Shown piece after piece: positions 62,301-64,000 of a DNA stretch of 64,000 bases. Made by a program: the position numbers and the translations under genes. Under the pieces are notes generated by a model, which did no database searches, was not told where the DNA came from, and was given only the letters and a program-made list of their open reading frames with translations. Every line of letters starts with the position of its first letter. Position 1 is the first letter of the stretch. Source of the stretch: Favolaschia claudopus (lineage: Eukaryota; Basidiomycota; Agaricomycetes; Agaricales; Mycenaceae); assembly GCA_037176885.1 (NCBI GenBank), contig JAWWNJ010000086.1, positions 682,001 through 746,000 on the forward strand, written 5' to 3'.

Positions 62301-63510
62301 CCTCCCCACTGAAGTTACGACGGCCCCGAGCGCAGATCTCGATGAAGACTGCGGCGCCCGTGGAAAGCGAGGGGGGGTGGTCACCGAGCCTTGCGCTCGT
62401 GGATTGCCTCCGCCTCCCGGCGGCAGGCAAGTACTTGTGACCACTCCCTCCGTAGCTTCAGATGACTCATCCCAGATTCCTCCTGCAACGCTCCTGCTGG
62501 GAATGGAAAGAATCGAGCCGATTTACTCACCCCCATGGTCCGAGCCTCTACCCGTCTCCACCATCGTCGCGGCTTGCAAAAACACAGCAGTCGCAGTTCT
62601 CGAGAATTTGCTGGCTGACGAATCTTTCGCCGACTCCACCTGGTTCACAGACGGGTCCCTCTTGGCAGGTGCGGCGGGGGGAGCAGCGGTCTTGATGAAA
62701 GATGGGAAGGTATGCGAAAGAATTCTCCTACCGCTGGGCGACGGGCAAGTAGCGGAGGGCGAGATGGAAGGTCTTTTGAAGGCTACACAGCAGGCTTTGA
62801 TCCGTGGCTCGGATCATATACTTATTGTTTCCGACTCACAGGCTGCTCTGCGCGGTATACTCTTGACCAAGCCACGCGCTGGCCAGCACCGAGCGATTCA
62901 ATACGACAAAATCGTCCGATCTGCCATGCACCACCGCCCAGCACTTCGCATCACGAACCCGTGGACGCCAGCTCACATAGGGACTGCCGGTAATGAATTT
63001 GCGGATGACGCGGCCAAGGCGGCGACTCTCCTCCCAGCCCCCACCTCTCTCCCAATCTCGCTCACAACTTGCAAACGGCACATCAACGATGACATCCTTG
63101 GACGCTGGCACAAAACGTGGAACTCAACGGCGCTCGGTCGCGGCCTTCGTGAAATTGACGACTCCCCGCCCTCTGGGATCCTCCGCTCCCCGTATACATC
63201 CAGTGCCAGCCGCTTCGAAATATCTATCATCGGTCAGCTCCGCACCGACTTCTCAGCCCTCAACGCTCACCGCTTCCGTTGTCGACTTGTCGCCTCCCCA
63301 GCGTGCGACGCATGCGGCGCCTCTCGTGAGACCAGAGCTCATTTCCTCCTCCATTGTCCTGCGTGGTGCCAGTTCCGGGCTCCCCTGCAGCTCGCCTCAT
63401 TTTCGGCTGGCATTCTCGGTGCTGTGGACGTCCGTACGCTCCTGGACCACCCAAAGCTCCTCAAACCCGTCATCAAGTTCATACAGCAAACCGGTCGCTT
63501 CAATACATAA
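59339..63510 (+). CDS. LINE ORF2: endonuclease, reverse transcriptase, RNase H
   Basis: The ATG at 59339 follows the ORF1 stop without a gap and in frame. The APE endonuclease shows NSWKSRN, CVQEPHHN, LDSNSHHRHW and GSDHLPV. An in-frame TGA (60668-60670) separates it from reverse transcriptase, which shows FYDLKGAFNRI, PQGSALSV and a FIDD catalytic box (61544-61555) instead of YADD. One missing base in a C-run (about 62304-62307) precedes RNase H, with FTDGS, SDSQAA and TPAHIGTAGNEFADD. A C-terminal CDACG…H…HC zinc motif follows. The enzyme nicks target DNA and copies the RNA there. Without recoding or correction the frame is interrupted twice. Confidence 0.85.
60636..60718 (+). other. Junction cassette 2 (endonuclease / reverse transcriptase)
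   Basis: GGGAAAAGCGCGGGGGGG, a GTTCACT…AGTGAAC hairpin, a CCGCCTCCGGCGG hairpin (60686-60698) and AGGCAAG follow each other. They encode REKRGGVHSEG, stop, PLSELPPPADRQ. The TGA is followed by C. Confidence 0.7.
62362..62432 (+). other. Junction cassette 3 (reverse transcriptase / RNase H)
   Basis: GGAAAGCGAGGGGGGG, CGAG…CTCG and a strong TTGCCTCCGCC / GGCGGCAGGCAA hairpin (62404-62430) follow each other. They encode RGKRGGVVTEPC and GLPPPPGGRQV. GGTGGTCAC just after the G-run can also pair with GTGACCACTCC downstream. Confidence 0.7.
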
Positions 63511-63807
63511 GTTGCGTTCATCTTTCTTCTCTTTCCTCTTACTGTACCATACCTTACTTACATATAATTCTCCTCCATACATACAAAACCTCTTCATAGT
63601 TTACTTATACCCCCGTCGTGTCAGCACCTCCCTTATTTGTTACTAGAAGAACCATATTTCCCGTCTTATTGTTTGCCACTTTTTATTTACGTATCTTACA
63701 TTATAGTATACCACCCTCAACCCAGTAGTCTACTTGTACATACCGAAGACTAGCTTAGCTAGCCAGTACTGCCGCGTAGCCCTTACGGCCAGGTACGGCG
63801 TAAATAG

Positions 63808-63838
63808 AACTCAAGTTCAAGTTCAAGTTCAAGTTCAA
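63808..63838 (+). repeat. AAGTTC tail repeats of the LINE
   Basis: Four to five tandem TTCAAG/AAGTTC units mark the 3' end of the LINE. Such short repeated tails are made by target-primed reverse transcription in several LINE clades. The stretch 63511-63807 is the 3' untranslated region, with no other feature seen. Confidence 0.8.
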
Positions 63839-63946
63839 TTATTCAAAAATTTCAACATTCTCTCAACTGTTCGGCATTATCGGCCTTAATCGGGTTTACC
63901 TATCTCAGGATCGGAACCGTTGGTCACCGGTCAATCAGCAGTCCTG

Positions 63947-64000
63947 CAGTGGCGGCGGGATCTGATGTCATCCCCAAAAAATTGATGTGCTCCCAATCGA
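63947..64000 (+). mobile_element. CAGTG-ended element, cut by the window edge
   Basis: CAGTGGCGGCGGGATCTGATG matches the sequence at 10516 in each unit at most positions. It resembles a hAT-type terminus. The rest lies outside the window. Confidence 0.35.

Larger units (their letters stand above)
57472..63835 (+). mobile_element. Tad1-like LINE retrotransposon, apparently full length
   Basis: CAATTATTCA occurs directly before the element (57462-57471) and directly after it (63836-63845). The 3' end is a run of AAGTTC repeats instead of poly(A). The order is ORF1 with zinc knuckles, then APE-type endonuclease, reverse transcriptase, RNase H and a Cys/His C-terminus. That is the layout of the I/Tad group of fungal LINEs. 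The 5' leader is only 18 nt. Coding frames have a few one-base breaks and one internal TGA. Confidence 0.88.

Noticed and set aside
57902..62380. -1 ribosomal frameshifting at the G-runs of the LINE cassettes
   Set aside because: Upstream of cassettes 1 and 3 the better protein is already in the downstream frame, so the real breaks lie before the G-runs and equal single missing bases.

Overview
The window looks like a filamentous-fungal nuclear genome, most probably an agaricomycete basidiomycete. Genes are cut by short (46-98 nt) GT-AG introns, intergenic DNA is full of small inverted-repeat elements, the retroelements are a Ty3/gypsy-type gag and a Tad1-like LINE, and the genes are small PHD, MYND, C2H2 and Cys/His zinc proteins. 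No rRNA, tRNA or CRISPR was recognised.

Positions 1-54254 are a direct tandem array of one unit of about 18.38 kb: copy A (1-17484, first ~0.9 kb cut off by the window edge), copy B (17485-35861) and copy C (35862-54254). The copies are almost identical and differ mainly by single-base indels. Unit order is: C2H2 fragment (+); a helical exon candidate (+); small inverted-repeat elements; PHD gene (-); membrane plus zinc-domain gene (-); a 54-codon gene with a TATA box (+); retroelement relics and a gag gene (-); TA-flanked elements; MYND gene (+); an acidic C-terminal exon (-); a 303-aa gene (-); a large multi-exon gene whose 5' end abuts a LINE relic (-); histone H4 exons 4-2 (-); and a ~457-bp element with long terminal inverted repeats. 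Every unit ends exactly at the end of that element.

The element lies in intron 1 of a four-exon histone H4 gene. Copy C continues into unique DNA that carries exon 1 and a TATA box (54289-54429), so only copy C has a complete H4 gene. In A and B the junction replaces exon 1, leaving promoterless fragments. The encoded H4 is exactly canonical length (103 codons with Met) but very divergent, with K8, K12 and K20 substituted.

Right of the array, 54255-57471 holds the H4 promoter, two nested inverted-repeat elements, AT-rich DNA and a fourth copy of an inverted-repeat element that also occurs in each unit. A LINE of about 6.4 kb (57472-63835) follows, bounded by a 10-bp direct repeat and ending in AAGTTC repeats. 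It encodes ORF1 with zinc knuckles, then an APE endonuclease, reverse transcriptase and RNase H. A related ~70-80 nt cassette sits at three module junctions of this LINE.

Splice phases were worked out by hand for most genes and close exactly. Most remaining frame breaks are single missing bases, several in homopolymers, and many are shared by all copies. This may be consensus error rather than gene decay.
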